A stretch of DNA of 64,000 bases from Carposina sasakii (lineage: Eukaryota > Arthropoda > Insecta > Lepidoptera > Carposinidae): the NCBI GenBank assembly GCA_014607495.2, contig CP053148.1, forward strand, positions 10,850,001 to 10,914,000, written 5' to 3'. The translations under genes and the position numbers were made by a program. Shown in pieces: positions 9,527 to 22,249 of the stretch. The stretch's first letter is position 1. Every line of letters begins with the position of its first letter. The notes below the pieces were generated by a model, which was given only the letters and a program-made list of their open reading frames with translations, was not told the DNA's origin and ran no database searches.

Positions 9527-12170
9527 GTTTGAACTTCCGAATTGTAACGCCTAATACAATTTCATTTATAAAGAGAAAATAATTCGATTTCCATTTTTGC
9601 GTAAATTTACACATCTGCAAGTTGGTATACTGTGTTGCTATTGAGCGGATTCGCTGACTTCTCGTAAACAGTTAGGAAACGTCAGTCACGGAGTTTGGAG
9701 CGCAATGCGTAGGCGCATTGTTATTGTCGCCAAACATTGCTTTCCAGTGAATTATTAATATTATTATTGATAGTAAACCTTCTTTTACTCTACCTTTATG
9801 ATTCCCTTCTCTTTGGATTGTGATCAAGCCAAAGTGATTTTACTTTTTTTTTGTTTAACAGAATCACGTTTTTCTACCTGATAAATTAATGTAATTTAAC
9901 TTTAATTTTTTTTACCTTACGCATGTGATAAAATGGCCGTCCCATATACAGTAAGGTTAGTGTTTGTAAAGTTAGGCCTTACAGAGTTAGAAGGGCGAGT
10001 GAGAAGCTTGGTTCTTACATTTCATAAGTTAACTTTTTGTCAATGCAAATCATAATTAAAATATAGGTATATTTGGTGGGATAGGTACTCGTATATATTC
10101 GTTTTTGAATTTGCAACATATTTATGTACTTTCAGCCACTTGCCAGAGACTTGTGTTAGCTGTATAACCCTTTGTATCAACATACAAAAACCTTTCTCAA
10201 TAAACAACGAATGTAGAGTCGGTGTTCATAGAATATTACGTCGCCTAGTCTAAATCATCATAACTATTACGCTTGTCCTTCCCCTCAAATAGATGGAGAA
10301 AGTGTAGTTGAGCAGTGCATAGATTTGTGGGCACCACCACCGGGTGGCTGACCTGTGTGTGGCACATAAAGGTTTCCCGCCAGCCCCTGCTTCCGACGGG
10401 TTCTCCCACGCCGGGACCATAGAGCACAGCCCACAGCTCGGGCCCTTTCACAATTCATGGACATACATAGTTTGATCCACTTTGGACTCGATATAAAGAT
10501 ATCGTTTAGTGCGGCATCGTTGTGTCTCCCTAAGGTTAGATACGGCTAATGCAGCTAGTCGTAAAGTTTTAATATACTGAATGTTTAATTTACACGTATA
10601 TCATATAAAATAATTTTTATCCACATACCTATAGGTATATTATATTCATAGTAATAATTTCACCAGGAAAGTTTGTGCTATTTGCTATATTTTACTCTAC
10701 CCATTTAAAATACAGAGTTAGGAGACTTTCGTTATTCATACGAGTAAGAATGAGGTCATATAAGTTCTTCCAAAGTTTTATAATAACGTGCCTTTGATCC
10801 AGTAATACTTGGTTACACAAATATTACGTTGCGGGTAAGTCCCGATACATGGTATCAATGCTGTGTGTTTATGTTGAACAACAAATCAATAAACGGTATC
10901 AAATATTTACAATAGGTAACGGAAAACTGACAAAGAGATGTTGTGGGGATTGTTTGGAGTACCCACAAAAATATTATTTCCTTTGCCTTTACATGGAGTC
11001 TTCAATCAATACTACACTTGAATATCACGTAAAACAATGATTCTGTATTTCGTACGTATATTATGCCACGCACGGCAAAAGTTAGGAAATGGGGTAATTT
11101 GGGTAGATTACCCATAGCAGAAAACTTGGGTATAATATACTATAAGTTCACCCAGGCAAACCTGGGTTTACTTCATCTTATGGCATTACCATATAAGTAC
11201 ATTGTCACTTGGCAGACTACATATGGGCAGACCGACACCAGTCTGAAGGGGCATTTACTACCAAATAATGAGTGAACATTGCTGGCATGATTTCGAAAGA
11301 AAACAGTTCTCATTGAGTTTCCTTCTTTCGTTTTATACAGTCACAACAATAAAGACATTTTAGTCTTTAAGCACCTTACGATCTTTCTTGACAGTCATTG
11401 AGAGGTCAGATGTTTACGTCCCATACAATTAAATTCAATAATTGAAACTTAGATTTCCAGACTTTATCTTCTGACGTATATTTTCATCGATTAAATTTAG
11501 TAAAATTTAATTGATTTATACGTTTTACGGTTTATTATCAAACGTCATTGGTTATTTTTATACATGTATCTAGATACTGTTTTACATACTTACGTTAAAA
11601 TACAGACAGACAAAGTCCTTTGAGTTAAACATAGGTATGTAATCATGTAACATAAAAATTCAAAGAACGGTCGAAACTTATATTTTGTAAGTAGGTAATC
11701 TACTTTTTATTTTTCTAGGAATGGTAAATAAAAGATAACACAGTAATTTCCAGTATGATGCGTTTAATATTATGTATTGTATATCTAAAGCGAAATTATC
11801 GTTCCGATGACGCAATCACTTCCAATAGTAATAATTCTTTGTTATAGAGCTTATAGAATGCTAATATCTGTTAAGACAAAAAAAAAATTTGGTAAGTTAC
11901 CCGGTTGCGCAAGCGTCTACCAACTGACACCGATATGGTTGGCATTATAGTCATGTATTCACAATAGTCGTCCAACTAAATTAAATTGGGAGGGACTTCT
12001 GGGTAAACAAATTTAATAAGTATAGGAATGATCTAGTTCCAACCTTATTCTAATTGATGGATACCTACAAGGGCAAACGACGGGAAAAGACTCTATAAAC
12101 TGGCTATTTGATAAGACAGACAAGAAATTTCTTCAATGCTACTCTGGGAGTGAAAAAAAAAAGTATAATA
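9527..12170. other. Non-coding stretch
   Basis: No gene is recognised. The minus-strand open frame 10245-10451 is GC-richer (ggcgtgggagaacccgtcgg and a CCGGGTGG patch) and may be a worn retroelement piece. The 70-codon frame at 11063-11275 is full of small palindromes and has no motif. Confidence 0.35.
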
Positions 12171-12174
12171 CTAC

Positions 12175-12445
12175 AGCTGCTTCTCTTCCCGCGCATACTG
12201 TGCAAGTCAGTAGAGGGACAAGAGGGTCTTGGTGTTTAGTAGGCGATGGGCTGACCTTCTGTTACTACTAATCGAACTTGTACATCTCAACTATACCCTC
12301 AAAATTGGTCAGAAGTGGCACCATGTGGTTCTATCGGCCCTTGGTGCTCTGCCTACCCCGTAAGGGATAAAGGCGTGATTATATGTATGTATATATGTAC
12401 GATGTACATACATACATACAAATAATCACGTCTTTATCCCTTAGA
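12175..12445 (+). repeat. Probable LINE 3' tail ending in (ATGT)n and a hairpin
   Basis: The string ctctgcctacccc followed by taagggataaaggcgtgatt and an (ATGT)n run resembles the 3' end of common lepidopteran LINEs. At 12361-12443 the tail is followed by an inverted copy (aataatcacgtctttatccc), forming a hairpin with about 35-base arms around a tacgatgtac centre. Confidence 0.5.
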
Positions 12446-14811
12446 GAGGGATGTTAAATAGACTTTCTTGATTCGTTTGTTCTGTGTGGTTCTGTAATCA
12501 TCGTATACAACTAAATGTGTTACATTATTACAAAAAAAGGATATCTAGAACTGCAAGATCATGAGCTAGATCATAGGATGCAGAGGCTGCATATCCACGG
12601 AAGGTTGAGGAAACTTACTGAAAACTTTTAGATATTGCTGTTTCGTCACTACATATTTTTCAGTATTTGCAGTCGATTTTCTTGTCGGGGACAACCCTAG
12701 CTCTACTAGGAAGTGAGAACATTATAATACCAGCACTGAACCATAACGTCTATTTCGTAATTATTGACATGCCTCGATACGTATCAGTACATACAAACAT
12801 TATGTTTATCAATCAATTGCATTGACGATAATATCATTCGTAATCTGAATCTAAGTGCAGGAAAGCCGTATGTGAGATCGCTACCTACTCGCCATCATAA
12901 GTGTGATAATAATACAAGTACGGCTAGTTACATTATACAGTTATAAATACTGTAATTCTGAAGAAGTCCCTATCATTGCGTTGCCTAGCTGTCACTTATA
13001 CTCCAAACCATATAATTCGAGGGACTAGTTTGACAGTTCATTTTGCACAAATGTTTCCATGGTCGGGGTAATGCTGTTAATATCAATATTTAAAAAAATC
13101 AGATTGATATTTTACACAGTACCTATTTTTTTATTAAAACAATAACATTGTTAATTAATTTACAGTGCGAGATATAATATCGCAATATAATTTTAAAAAT
13201 GGTTGCTTGTATTTTTGGCGTTCGTAATATTATTTATTATTAATACTTTTACGTAAAGTTTTTGCAATTCGTACAACAGTATTTGGGTTCCAGCATGAAC
13301 ACTTATTCTTTATTGGAGTTAAAATGAAATATAATATTAAATTTTGTCAAATTAAACAATTTATACAGTCAAGTCTTATTTGATTATAATCATAACGACA
13401 ATTATCGATATCGACTATAACGTCGCTATAGTCGAATTACTTGTCAAATTAGTATCTCGAATTAAGGGTTTTAGTATACACCCTTTATTTAGGTATATCG
13501 TAGGTATCTATTTATTTTATTCTACTTTATTTCTATAAACTTATGTTCCAAAATGGGCTGATTTTTCCAAACCTATATAAAGTAAAAGTGGATGCTGTAA
13601 TGTCTCTATCATGAGCAAGTTTTAGAGAAATATTAATTTAATTTAATTCTTCAGATAGACTATCTGACGTACTTATGCAAAAATCTGCCCTAAATGAAAT
13701 GTATTTCTTATCTGGAGGTAATAAGTATATTATTCGTTAAGTAACGCGGTTGGAGTTGGTAGGTATAAGTTAACTATTACTTGCTCTAATAAAAAAATGT
13801 CTTATACATTTTCGTAGCCCTAGTAAATCTTCTACCTTTATTAAGCCAGTGAGTGTACTGTACTATGTATTAGTTAAGTACGTCAAAGAAACTTTAATTT
13901 GTCTGACGTTATTAGTTAATAGTAGGGTAGCTTAAGTACTGATTAAACAACTGACCGTAACAGAATCTTTTGTTTCCATAATTTACGTGAATGCTTGTAA
14001 ATGAAAATAAAATTATTTATTCGACATGAAAGCATACACAACGTATTTGACGATTGTCATTTTTTGTTACTTTATGGTTACTTTCTATATTTGTTATTTT
14101 ATTACTGCTAAAGGCAGTTTATTTAAATCCAATATTATGTTTGACAGACCGTATGATTCTACTGTACACTATTTCAGTGACTTACATAATACTTGGCGAT
14201 TTGAAATTGTTTAATAACTGATAATATTGTGGACTTAACAATAATTTCTTTAAAGGGCGCACAAAGTATGCAAACACGGGTGCTAACTAAGCAACTTTGC
14301 AGCTGTAACCTGAAACTTTGGGCCATTCATTGTAATACATTGTTACGTTGGCGGCGTTTTTTTAACGTAATTTGAGGAATGTGTGTATTTGTTCGTGCAG
14401 AATTCTTGCATATGATGATGTTTGCAATTTGTTATGCGTTTTAGCGCCTAGCAACAGTTTCAACTATGTACTTAGTACGTAAAATAACTAAGTATTTTTT
14501 TATTTTCGAATCATATCATAACGGTTTTTATAAATACCATTTCATTGTAAAAATATTTATTACCTATGGATTGATACAATCATTTGTCTTTTAAACCCAA
14601 TCTTAACCATTAATTACATTATAATTGGTATAAGATGCAATAAAATTAGTTACTCATACTATAGGTATTACTAGGTACTTCTTATCCCATAGTTTTTATG
14701 TCCTAAGTGCAGTTGTAAAGTTTGGTTTCTAACAGTGTAAAATACTACTAATCTTAACAAATTAAATGTAGTTATATTTATTTCTGTACTATTAAATTAT
14801 TTATGACTTTC
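12446..14811. other. AT-rich non-coding stretch
   Basis: Nothing recognised. Several short frames (for example 14026-14214, rich in hydrophobic residues) lack any supporting signal. Confidence 0.4.
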
Positions 14812-17290
14812 TTAACCCTTAACTTGGCAAGATTAAAAAAAATTGAAATTGCATATTTTTTTTATGAAAACCTATTTAAGTATTAGAATGCTGGTAAAAA
14901 TAGAAAAAAAAATCGCATTATTTTCAGTTTCATAATACCTAATGTATTCCAGATAATTCTAACAAATCACAGTCATATGTATATATTAAGATGTGCCAAA
15001 ATAAGGAAATAAATAAAATGCTTTTTTATTAATGAAATTCGCAAATACAAACTTAAGTGAATTATAATGAAAACTAAAAAAGCAATTTCTTGTTATGTTT
15101 GACCATTGATGCATAGCGCCTAGATCAACATAGTCTGAAGATGGTTCAATTTTCTTAATAAGTTTTAAAGGGATACTATGTTTTTAGATACCGATCTTGT
15201 ACCATACAGTATTTTTTCAAGTTTTGCCAATAAAGTTTCTGCGATACAATATCCAGCTGTTGGTCACGCATATGTCCAATAGCTGGGAAACTAAGATACC
15301 ATTTTAACTTTGTCCTGTATAAAGCTATTAGCATATCCGCTAAATTTAGTGCGAATCGGGAAAGGTACAGCGGATATCATACTCGTATCTTTGAATTGTT
15401 ATAGGATGTGCATCAACATAACTGCTTGCAGTTTCACACATTTATTGTCATACCACTTGACGACGCACACCTTATTTTTGTTGCAAACTACCTGCGAGTT
15501 GGAACCTCGTGGTTTCTTTTTTAATTCTTTTTCCGCAGTAAGTTTTTTCTCAGCACCACGTAGTCCATTGCTTCTAATAGTGCCGAGTGAAAAATATCCC
15601 ATCTCTTCCCGTAGATAATGAATCAGTTCAAGGCTGGTAAAAAAGTTATCGAAATAAACAACTTTACAAGCTGGGTCCGGTATAGTTTTGCATAAAGCTA
15701 TTACGATTTTAGCACCTAGTCCAAAACACGATTCTACCGGTGACAAATCAGCTAAGCGATAAGTATCTCCACCGCCGATAAAATCATCAAGCTCTTACAA
15801 AAACCTTGTAGCCCCACTTCTTCGGTTTATTTTTGATATATTGCTTACGGTTACCAGCTTTTTTCCCCTTATATGGCACCATCATCTCATCAATGCTAAA
15901 TTTGTTTTCGCGAGGAGTTTTTAAAAAGTTGTCACGTAGCTTTTCAATAAGTGATCTAATTTTGAAGTAGTGATTCATCCAACAAGTTATCGTTGAAATG
16001 GATGTACCGACGCAGTTGTTGAAATTTTTTTAATATCGGCTAATCTAATTCTAGGGACCAATAATCATATCATATTAATTCCCATAAGCATATTTATTGC
16101 AATAAAATCTTTTATGTAGTCAATAGTAACATTCAACGATTTGCCAGTTTCTTGAGTGGAATATAAGTTCGTTTGTTGTGTAATATAGTCTAGAATATAA
16201 TTTGTAGAAAGGTGGTTATTCGTAAGGAGTCTTAGGTTTTCTTCTGTTAAGTTATTGGTCGCTGTTTCGGCTCTATGTGCAAACTTATGTCGAGCAGTTT
16301 AGTGATGGCATTTTAAATCTAGTTATTCTAGGCTGTCTATACGAGTTAAACTCAGTAGCAGGAAATAGTGAAATGGTTAGGTGTATTACTGTTAGCAGAT
16401 TTAGCTTACTGGTGTCGAAGGAGAGGGTTGCAATGGAGATGCATTGACTGCTTCTTGAAAAGGAGCTATTTCCATCAGAAAGAAGGTTTAGGTTTTCCAA
16501 TGATGATGGCAACGGAGGCGCAGGTGACGAATTATCATCTGATGTCCGTAAAAGCTGAAAGTAGTATTTCATTTGACTCAGATGATGAATCATCATTTAT
16601 GGATTTTCTGCCTGATTTTGGTACTAGCGCACAATTTTTTTTTGCTCTTAAGATGGCTGTACTCCGCCCTGAAACAAACACCCAAAGCTCACCCTTCATG
16701 CAATTGTAAATGTTTATGTTATGTATTCAAAAGTTTCTACCAATTTTTCTCATATTTTTTCACGTAAAACGATTACTTATACTGTATATTAATTTAATCG
16801 TTATTTTTTCATCATTACTTAATTGCACTAACAGATGCATTATGTTTAATGAAAAGTAAATAGCTTACATGGCAATGTGCACTACAAGATACATTTTATT
16901 TTATTAGTAATGGTAATGCACAGCGAGATACATTTCAATATTTTTTAGTAAACAAGGCAGTGTGCACAGCGAGATATAACATCAGAGTTAATTTCCAAAA
17001 CAAAATGTTAATCAAAAAACCTCAGCCCCACACTAGACTATTATTCTAGTTTCTTATACCATGCACATATATACACCTAATAACAAAATATAATAAAAAG
17101 TAAAATTCTTACCTTTTTACGCGGGATGTAGTCCGTTCGGCATTTTGAACTAAATGAAGTAAGTTGAACAAATCAATTTGACATTTCTGAAATAATATAC
17201 AGTTTAAAAATAAATAACGTTTCGTTTAACGCACAAAATTTTTTATTTTTTAAAGTTATGTATCTACTACACTATCAAGAAAAGGGTTAA
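14812..17290 (-). mobile_element. piggyBac-type transposon fossil with TTAA duplications
   Basis: The element lies at 14816-17286, flanked on both sides by TTAA (14812-14815 and 17287-17290), the invariant piggyBac target. The ends are CCCTTAACTTGGCAAG and the inverted CCCTTTTCTTGATAG, sharing the piggyBac CCC/GGG termini. Near the right end a gcacagcgagata word is repeated at about 16919 and 16964, likely a subterminal repeat. The transposase inside runs on the minus strand and is broken (15200-16710). Confidence 0.85.
15200..16710 (-). pseudogene. Broken piggyBac (PGBD-like) transposase
   Basis: The encoded enzyme would be a DDE-class piggyBac transposase that cuts and pastes DNA at TTAA. 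Read on the minus strand, an N-terminal part (about 16280-16075) gives LDYITQQTNLYSTQETGKS and then IKDFIAINMLMGI before a stop. A middle part (15978-15787) includes FSIDEMMVPYKGKKAGNRK, containing the first catalytic Asp region. After a stop and frame change, 15746-15399 contains VVYFDNFFTSLELIHYL, the second Asp region. The third Asp region beyond 15399 is not readable. Stops and frameshifts occur at about 16071, 15787 and 15399. An acidic N-terminal region lies near 16600. A possible first exon with a GTAAG donor lies near 17120 (a plus-strand cttac motif), within the element. It cannot make an active enzyme. Confidence 0.85.
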
Positions 17291-19460
17291 TAAATAACTA
17301 GTTACAGCAGAAACTAATTGAATTACACCGGGCTAATAGTGCCCATACCTTGCAGACCTTTGTGCACGTTTCTGCAATGATGATTTCTGTATATGCTACA
17401 AAAGCATAAAGTGAATTGGAGACTCTGAAAGCACAGAATTCACTATCGACCAAATGATTCACAATTTCAAAGGGATCTAAGTTAATCTAGCTGAACTCGG
17501 CCCGTATAGTCTTTATAGGCTAGCTGCCACTAGCACCAGTTGTCAAAACCTCGGATTATTTGCTATCTCTGTACTGGCAGTCATGCTAGTTTTTACATAA
17601 ACTGAAAGGTGAACTGTCTATCTATAGAGAGGGAGTACCTACCTATTGTACTCTTGTTAACTGCCTTACGTAGGTAATTAAGTACTAAGCATGGAAGGCT
17701 TGACACAAACATATTGATCCCCCAAAAACATAAATGTAAAATGAAGAACCAATTTCGTATGCCTTGGTTTGGTTATTAACTTCAATGGCAAAACGAGTAA
17801 GGTCTAAATGGTTGCAAGTTCAATAGTCAGTCCTGTAGGCTCTCCTTATAGCATTAGTCAGTCCTGTAGGCTCTCCTTATAGCATTTTTTTGCATTATAA
17901 TTTATTATTGACTTAGCATAATATAGCTATTCAAGCCTAACCTCAGACTTGGCCTTGGCTAGGTAGGTAACTATTCAATTTTTAAACTCATATTACATAA
18001 ATTGGATATCAAAGTGTCAAAGAGCCATCCATACTAAGTACCTACCACAATAAAAATGTATGATTACTACTTATTTATTATGCCACAAAATAAATACCTT
18101 ATTTCCAACCTAATGGTTATTATAAATTTGCCCGAGCAAGCAAGTTGAACTTAGTTTTGAATAACAACTAACGTAGTTTGCAGCAAAGCAAGCATATTGC
18201 CAGGCTGAGATACTGTGCAGTCAAATAAAGCCGTGTGGGTAAAGTTGGTTGTTGGTTGGGTACAGCGAGTCATAGTAAAATAATACTAATACAGAAATAA
18301 TACTTACGTTTCAGTTTCATTTCAGAATATGATTGACAAGTTGCTCAATGCTGACCTCTATTTTCTTGCCGTTATTTGAGCTTTATATTAATAGTGTTAC
18401 CTATATTTGTTACGGTCTGTCTAGCATTTTGGCGTTTCGGGGTTTTGAACGCCTAAAGACGAAATCTATTAAACTCAGTTTTCCTTTATGTTAAAACAAA
18501 CATTGGGTTTTAGATAACGTACCTACCAATAAATTGTCTTATTTGCATGTTTTTTTTAGATGGTACGTATATTATTTATGGTTCACAGTAGGTATGAGGC
18601 GTATGCCAAGAGTGCCGCTCGATCTGATAGCTAACAAAAAGAAAGGTAAAGAGTCAGTATGAGATGTGAATCTATTCGGAGAAATTGTACAGTACACTTC
18701 GATATTGCTTGAGGATGAAGATCTACTGGTTTGACTGTACAATGATAGTTATCGGGCAAAGCCGCGTGGCCCCGATCGTCGGTCGACGCCCGGCGATAGC
18801 TCGGCTTATCTCTCGCTTATTCATTTAACTCACTTACTTCACCAATATCCATGGCTAATATACAATGTTTTTATTTATCTAACCTAACCAAGTTTATGAG
18901 AAACCACAGAGGTAGCGCTTGGATTAGTTTAAGACTGCATTTTGCTAGGTAACAAAATTAATTTTCATTTAACTTTAAGCATTTGAGGTACCCTCAGTCA
19001 ATATGATTCTAAGTAGAGTCTTTTTCATCTTAACACAACATTAAATAAAAAGGAAAAAATACATGCCAAAATGGAAAAAGATTAGTAATTTTCAGTAAAA
19101 AGTACCTATATAGCAGTAGTTCGCCCATGTCCCGTGTAATAAGCTATATAGCTATAAAATTATATAGCTAGTGCACCATCTGTACAAGAAAAAGAAAATC
19201 CTTTTGTGGTATTAAAACGGAATAGAAAGAATTCAGTGCGAGAGGCGGTGCATCGATTGCAGTGCAGTCTGCGACACTCCTCCGCAAATAGACTCAAGTA
19301 AAAATAGAGCTCGCAACTTCCTCTTATACACAAGGGAGGGTAAGCAACTAGGACGCTTCCTTTTACTGAATATATTGCAACTTACAACAACCATAAGGTT
19401 GTATGTCTTGAAGTATTTTTTTTGAAGAAAGAAAGAAAATTTTTAGTCGTACATCGCTGT
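17291..19460. other. Non-coding stretch
   Basis: No gene is recognised. It contains a 31-base tandem duplication (17824-17885, listed separately) and a GC-rich patch at 18740-18800 with GATCG/CGGGC words of unknown origin. Confidence 0.35.
17824..17885. repeat. Perfect 31-base tandem duplication
   Basis: The unit starting tagtcagtcctgtaggctct occurs twice head to tail without a mismatch (17824-17854, 17855-17885). The perfect match suggests a recent slippage or repair event. Confidence 0.95.
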
Positions 19461-19591
19461 AATAAAATGACAGGACAAATCCTAGAACGAGTGGGCTTCT
19501 AATGCCTGATTTCACCAACGTCTTCTTAGATTTAAATTTCTAAATCTTAGAAGACGTTGGTGAAATCAGGGATTTGTCCTGTCATTTTATT
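19461..19591. repeat. Nested hairpin (about 130 bases)
   Basis: The outer arms aataaaatgacaggacaaat and its inverted copy ending at 19591 enclose inner arms built from tgatttcaccaacgtcttc and its complement. The inner arms meet at an AAATTT-type centre near 19540. It sits at the outer end of the long inverted-repeat composite. Confidence 0.8.
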
Positions 19592-19605
19592 AGAGCATTG
19601 AACGA

Positions 19606-19625
19606 CTAACCTAACCTAACCTAAC
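19606..19625. repeat. (CCTAA)4 run
   Basis: Four CTAAC units in a row match the insect telomere repeat TTAGG read on the other strand. The run is far too short and internal to be a telomere. Confidence 0.9.
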
Positions 19626-20309
19626 GCATTTTAAGTATCAGTTTTGACAACATTCGATTTCACCAAAGTTTAAGGATTTCCTCACAGCTGAAAAGATCTC
19701 CTAAGATTAGAAGCTCGAATTTTGGGCTCTTAAGTTTAGGTGACATTTTCGTGTACCTATACCTTCACCTGAGACCTATACCTACGAGTGTTTGGATTTG
19801 TATTACCTACATACGAGTAGAATTCACGATTTCAAAGATATGGATACCATACATAACATAATTGATAGTTTTCACGCTATTGAAGCAGTCGAAGCACTAC
19901 AAAGACGTAGCTTGGTTCGGTTGCTCGAAGGCGTTTATGCCCATAGAAATGTATAGAGATACCAAATCCCTGTTTATGCCGACCGTGAAAGGCCTAATTT
20001 CTTTCAACAACAGTTGAAAGTGACAAGTGCAAAGGTCTGTGTTGTATACAGCCTCATTTTACATTTTTTGGACGTAATTAATAAATGTATTGACAAAATT
20101 TATAAGAAATAAGGTTTTTAACTATATTAAAACTGATTGTAACTTATTTAAATTTATTTCGTTGTAGACAATTTTCAAATATATTGTCAAACAAACAAAC
20201 ACACGATTTTATGAATTCGGTTTTCGACATCACTATTACGTAAGAAGTCCGTACTTTTTGAGTCCCTATGTTGGTGAAAAGCAATTTAAGTTAGAAGTTA
20301 GTTTAGGAG

Positions 20310-21895
20310 ATGTCTTTCTCTAATCGTTGTGGTCGTCTGTGTAAGAATGAAAAAAGACGTCACATTCATGAGTCTATTGAGAAGAACCACCCAAGTCAAG
20401 TCTGGAAATTCCTTAAGACTATTGGAATTGGGAAGTGCAATGATGACTCTCGGATTGGCGTTGATGTCAACAATCTTAATAAACACTTTTCTTTACCACC
20501 GGTGACTATCGACGCTAATCTGAAACACTCCACGCTTCTCAATTTGCGCAACTTGCCTGTACCTGACTGAAGTGCCTTTAATTTCACCTCTATCACTATG
20601 AGTGATGTTAAGAAGGCAATCCTAGCCATTTCCTCCAAAACGGTCGGTGACGATGAAATCTGTGCTCGGATGCTGCGCCCTATTATTGACGAGCCTGCAA
20701 TCCACCACATCTTCAGCTACTCTCTTGTTACAAGCGCGTTTCCGATTGCTTGGAAGAAGGCTCACGTTATCCCTCTACCCAAAACTCCTAATCCTACATC
20801 TTTCTCCCAATACCGCCCTATTTCCATTCTTCCTTTCCTTTCCAAGGCTCTTGAATCCCTAGTCCATAATCAATTGCCCACTTTCTTAAACAAGAACCAG
20901 CTTCTGTGTCCACTGCAATCTGGTTGGTTTTCGATCTGGACAAAGTACGGTTACTGCCTTAGTCAAAGTTACAGATAACATTCGCCTTGCCACTGATAAT
21001 AAACTACTGACGGTCTTAACTTTATAAGATTTTAGCAGTGCCTTTAATTCTGTGAACTTGATGTTCTACTCGGTATCCTTGCCTCTCTCAACGTTTCTCC
21101 TCTAGTGGTGGAATGGTTTGACTCTTACCTCAGGGGACGCCAGCAGCGTATACGCTCAGATGACGTGTCTTCACAGTGGTGCGATCTCGCTACTGGTGTT
21201 CCCCAGAGCGGTGTACTATCACATCTTCTTTTTTCTATTTTCATAGATTCAATAACTAAGGTGATATCATCCAGTTTTCATCTCTATGCAGACGACCTAC
21301 AGATTTATCGGCATTTTGAGGCAAATAATGCGGCATCGGCCATTGGGCTATTAAATGAAGACTTATCAAGGATTCTTTGTTGGTCTCAGTCCTTTGGTTT
21401 GTTGGTCAACCCTGTTAAATCACAAGCTATTATCATAGGTCGTAAAAATGTCATTGCTAATCTGGATCATACGACTTTGCCCAAAATCACATACAATCAG
21501 GTTACTATCCCTTTCTCTAATACCGTAAAAAACCTAGGGGTTACGTTTGATTGTAATTTTTCTTGGTCAGCCCATGTCAGTGAGGTTAGTAAAAAGGTGC
21601 ACTGGGCATTCCATTCACTTAAGCGTCTCTAAAACTTTCTCCCTTTTAAAACTAAAAAGAATCTTGCTCAATATCTAATCCTTCCAATTTTAGACTATGA
21701 GGATGCTTGCTACCCCGACGCCAAAGAGGAGCTGCTTAATAAACTCGAACGTCTTCAGAACTTAGGTATCCGTTTTATTTATGGATTACGTAAATTCGAC
21801 CATGTCTCCCATTTTTTAAAAGAGTTAAAATGGCTCCCAATCCGTCTTCGTCGCAATGCCCATATGCTTACTCTTCTTTTTAAAATTATTAATTC
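20310..21895 (+). pseudogene. Jockey/CR1-type LINE reverse transcriptase remnant
   Basis: This is a fragment of a non-LTR retrotransposon polymerase, which copies RNA into DNA at a nicked target. The first part (20310-20570) gives HPSQVWKFLKTIG. After a stop, 20598-20935 includes YRPISILPFLSKALE and a QSGW motif (block 2 region). Around 20940-21050 the frame shifts; DFSSAFNSVN (block 3 Asp) is readable. The part 21105-21632 holds ATGVPQSGVLSHLLFSIFID and the catalytic FHLYADDLQIY. After another stop, LEELLNKLERLQNLGIR-like text and ELKWLPIRLRRNAH continue to a SINE insertion at about 21895. At least three disruptions make it inactive. No endonuclease domain is present, so it is 5'-truncated. 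Confidence 0.85.
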
Positions 21896-22249
21896 CTCAC
21901 CCGGGTGGGAATCGAACCCACGACCTCTGCATTCCGCGTGCCAGTGCTCATACCACTGAGCCACCGGGTCAATTACTCGGATGACGAATTTTACCATCTC
22001 TTTTTGAAATTACATTATTGGAAACGTTATTTTTCATCCATCGGCAAACAAAGCTGAATCCCTCAGCACAATGTTTTAATGATGAAACGATCAACCATAT
22101 CCTAACGGATTATATTATGGAGAAGTGTTTTTATCTTAGTCAAGATAAAATTACTAATAAAGAAATGGAAAAAATTCCTCACCCGGGTGGAAATCGAACC
22201 CACGACCTCTGCATTCCGCGTGCCAGTGCTCTTACCACTGAGCCACCAT
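21895..22249 (-). mobile_element. Two tRNA-derived SINE heads in tandem (dimeric SINE)
   Basis: On the minus strand, head 2 (22249-22177) and head 1 (21970-21895) each carry the polymerase III A box TGGCTCAGTGG and B box GGTTCGATTCC (one base changed in head 2). Head 1 still pairs as a tRNA acceptor stem (gacccgg with ccgggtg), D arm (GCTC/GAGC) and T arm (GTGGG/CCCAC). The anticodon stem is imperfect, so this is not a working tRNA. The roughly 205 bases between them are the SINE body, also seen in 2631-2859. The insertion interrupts the LINE remnant on one side and the right inverted arm on the other. Confidence 0.85.

Noticed and set aside
10245..10451. GC-richer minus-strand frame with GVGEPVGSRGWRE
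   Set aside because: Resembles phrases from lepidopteran retroelement debris but is too short and unsupported to assign.
14026..14214. 62-codon frame with a hydrophobic start, like a small secreted or membrane peptide
   Set aside because: AT-rich codons, no promoter, splice or family evidence; such frames are expected by chance in this composition.
16368..16709. 113-codon plus-strand frame
   Set aside because: It is the antisense of the broken piggyBac transposase's N-terminal region.
19606..19625. Telomeric repeat array
   Set aside because: Only four CCTAA units, internal; short runs like this are scattered in insect genomes.
21895..21970. Real tRNA gene
   Set aside because: A and B boxes and most arms are present, but the anticodon stem does not pair properly and a near copy lies 280 bases away with the same SINE body.
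21779..21997. Minus-strand frame reading VAQWYEHWHAECRGRGFDSHP
   Set aside because: This is the translated tRNA-like SINE head, a frequent false protein in insect annotations.
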